NCBI GenBank assembly: GCA_027063585.1
Contig: JAMORM010000070.1
Span: 1 to 7,546, forward strand
From: Sulfurimonas sp.
GTDB lineage: Bacteria > Campylobacterota > Campylobacteria > Campylobacterales > Sulfurimonadaceae
Reading direction: 5' to 3'
Length of the DNA stretch: 7,546 nucleotides
Below, in pieces: positions 6,130 to 7,546 of this stretch. The translations under genes were made by a program, and so were the position numbers. How positions within the stretch are numbered: the stretch's first letter is position 1; each line of letters opens with the position of its first letter. Below the pieces are notes generated by a model that saw only the letters and a program-made list of their open reading frames with translations, made no database searches and was not told where the DNA came from.

Positions 6130-7546
6130 TTAGAATTTTCCTTTCTTAAAAATAGAGTAGATAAGCACCATCCCCATAAAAATGGCCGTTACAAATCCAG
6201 CTAGCCCTAAAACGGGAATACCAAAAAGCATAGGTGGTGTTTTAGCAAGAAGCAACAACGAAGAGCCGATTAAAATAGCTGCAATTACCACAGCTATTGA
6301 GAGACGATTTAATGACCTCTCCATGCTTTCTTGTATATTTTCAAGCCCCATATGCTGAAACTCAATTTTGAGTTTGCCGCTTTTCATCTTTTGTGTTATT
6401 GCTTTAATGTCCTGAGGAAACTGCATTAAAAAATCACCCAATTCTTTTGGTATCTCACCCATTTTTGAGAGGAATGCCATCAATGAAAAGTTCTCTTTGT
6501 AAAACTGCATTATAAAAGGTTTAATTGCCACACTTGCATTAAAGTCAGGATCCAGCTCTTTGCCTACGCCCTCTATTGTCATCAAAGCCTTTACAAGCAG
6601 ATAGTTGTTTTCTCTAAAATAGACTCTGTAGCGACTCATCAAAGCAACTATGTCATTTAAGAGATTTTTAATTTTTATATCTTTGAGCGAACCATAAAAA
6701 TAGGTACGAATAACATCACCCATATCTTTGGCAAAGGCATCTTCATCAAGATTGTCATTTTCCACTTTTGACAACTCTAAAATACAAAGCGCTGCCTTTT
6801 CCTCTTCCTCTTTTGTAATATAATAGATCATATCTACAAAGTATTTTCGATCACGCTCTGCAATACTTCCCATCATTCCAAAATCAACAAACGAGATACG
6901 TCCATCTTTAAGAGCAAAAATATTACCCGGATGCGGATCAGCATGAAAAAAGCGATGCGTAAATATCTGCTCGCAAAGTAGATCAAAACCTCTTTGTGCA
7001 ATCTCTTTTGGCTCAATGCCAATTGCCTTGAGTTTTTCAGTGTCGGTAACTTTAATGCCTTGTACATATTGCATAGTCAATATAGTGCTACAAGAAAACG
7101 CTTCATAAAGCTTTGGTACAAGAATGTTTTTGTTTGTATCAAAATTTTTTGCAAAGAGTTTTAGATTCAATGCCTCCACATTATAATCAAGCTCTTTTTT
7201 GATGCTTTTTTCAAACTCCTGCACTATCTTTTTTGGAGAGTGAATTCCGTAACTCTCAAGTTTGTTCTCAAGCAAAGAGGCAAGATGGTACATAATCTCT
7301 ATATCTAAATGAATCATCTTTTGCGTGCCTGGTCTGAGAATCTTCACAGCCACCTCTTCACCACTTTTTAAACGACCCTTGTAAACCTGTCCCAAAGAGG
7401 CTGAAGCAACCAACACCAGTTCTATTTCAAAAATCTCATCAACATCTTTTCCAAACTCCTCGATAAAACGGGTTTTCATTATTTCAAAGGGTATCGCTTC
7501 GACATTGTCTTGAAGCTTGGAAAATTCGTCGGCAAGTTCTAGTGGG
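6130..7546 (-). CDS. ABC1/AarF/UbiB-family atypical kinase (5' end beyond window)
   Basis: Membrane-anchored protein-kinase-like ATPase; relatives support ubiquinone biosynthesis (UbiB, Coq8). The frame is open to the right edge. The 22 codons before ATG 7479 read LADEFSKLQDNVEAIPFE, matching the family's conserved region after the KxGQ motif, so ATG 7479 is internal and the real start lies outside. At least 471 residues are visible; family members are about 500-560. Visible motifs in order are: the Ala-rich nucleotide loop ASASLGQV (7407-7384), which replaces a Gly-rich loop; the ATP-binding Lys of VAVKIL (7344-7342); the catalytic loop HADPHPGN (6945-6922); and DFG (6885-6877). All key residues in view are intact. 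Two C-terminal transmembrane helices lie at about 6300-6247 and 6225-6154, as expected for UbiB. The lpxR-like gene follows immediately. Campylobacterota generally use menaquinone made by the futalosine route, so the substrate pathway here is unclear. Confidence 0.93.
   Translation of the reverse strand, partial: PLELADEFSKLQDNVEAIPFEIMKTRFIEEFGKDVDEIFEIELVLVASASLGQVYKGRLKSGEEVAVKILRPGTQKMIHLDIEIMYHLASLLENKLESYGIHSPKKIVQEFEKSIKKELDYNVEALNLKLFAKNFDTNKNILVPKLYEAFSCSTILTMQYVQGIKVTDTEKLKAIGIEPKEIAQRGFDLLCEQIFTHRFFHADPHPGNIFALKDGRISFVDFGMMGSIAERDRKYFVDMIYYITKEEEEKAALCILELSKVENDNLDEDAFAKDMGDVIRTYFYGSLKDIKIKNLLNDIVALMSRYRVYFRENNYLLVKALMTIEGVGKELDPDFNASVAIKPFIMQFYKENFSLMAFLSKMGEIPKELGDFLMQFPQDIKAITQKMKSGKLKIEFQHMGLENIQESMERSLNRLSIAVVIAAILIGSSLLLLAKTPPMLFGIPVLGLAGFVTAIFMGMVLIYSIFKKGKF
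6139..6142 (-). promoter_or_regulatory. Ribosome binding site of the lpxR-like gene inside the UbiB-like coding end
   Basis: The minus strand reads AAAGGAAAATTCTAAATG: AGGA, 9 nt, then ATG at 6129. The site overlaps the last Lys-Gly-Lys codons of the UbiB-like gene and the stop TAA lies directly before ATG, an arrangement expected for translational coupling. Confidence 0.65.

Noticed and set aside
6873..7067. Minus-strand open frame of 64 codons
   Set aside because: Out of frame within the kinase core of the UbiB-like gene (catalytic loop and DFG); no independent support.

Overview
The window is AT-rich and compactly organised. It looks like a chromosomal segment of a Campylobacterota bacterium, most probably a Sulfurimonas-like or related free-living sulfur/hydrogen oxidiser. 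That placement rests on base composition, Lys/Ile/Phe-rich codon use, tightly overlapping genes, -10-dominated promoters and the style of the efflux operon. No rRNA or other marker gene is present, so the genus is an inference.

The first 4.4 kb is a four-gene efflux operon read leftward on the minus strand. In transcription order it holds a TetR/AcrR-type repressor (4392-3799, TTG start), a TolC-type outer-membrane channel (3802-2561), a short periplasmic adaptor (2564-1857) and an RND permease (1854 to beyond base 1; the N-terminal 618 residues are visible). The first two junctions overlap as ATGA with strong GGAGG ribosome sites, and the permease starts 2 nt after the adaptor stop. Together the last three proteins would form a tripartite pump spanning both membranes. 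The repressor, as first gene, probably controls the whole operon including itself: an imperfect TTGA-CGA-n3-TCG-TCAA palindrome (4413-4431) lies at the predicted transcription start, just downstream of a TATAAT box inside a perfect 14-bp palindrome.

A 323-bp intergenic region (4393-4715) separates this operon from a divergent small gene. It contains the operator and promoter above, a 13+13-bp inverted repeat (4547-4584), a cluster of mutually exclusive short inverted repeats (4599-4630) and a TATAAT box (4650-4655) for the plus-strand gene. That gene (4716-5093) encodes a 125-residue exported protein of unknown function, loosely YfiM-like, ending in Phe.

Convergent to it is a minus-strand pair: an ABC1/AarF/UbiB-family atypical kinase (7546-6130; 5' end outside the window) whose stop codon directly abuts the start of an LpxR-family lipid A 3'-O-deacylase (6129-5158). 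The pair is probably co-transcribed and translationally coupled.

The common theme is the cell envelope: efflux, lipid A remodelling and a membrane-anchored kinase-like protein. No mobile element, CRISPR array, tRNA or rRNA was seen. I see no strong case for an entirely new system. The most notable points are the candidate repressor operator, the unusually small adaptor, the UbiB-LpxR coupling in a lineage that normally makes menaquinone, and the structured intergenic region.
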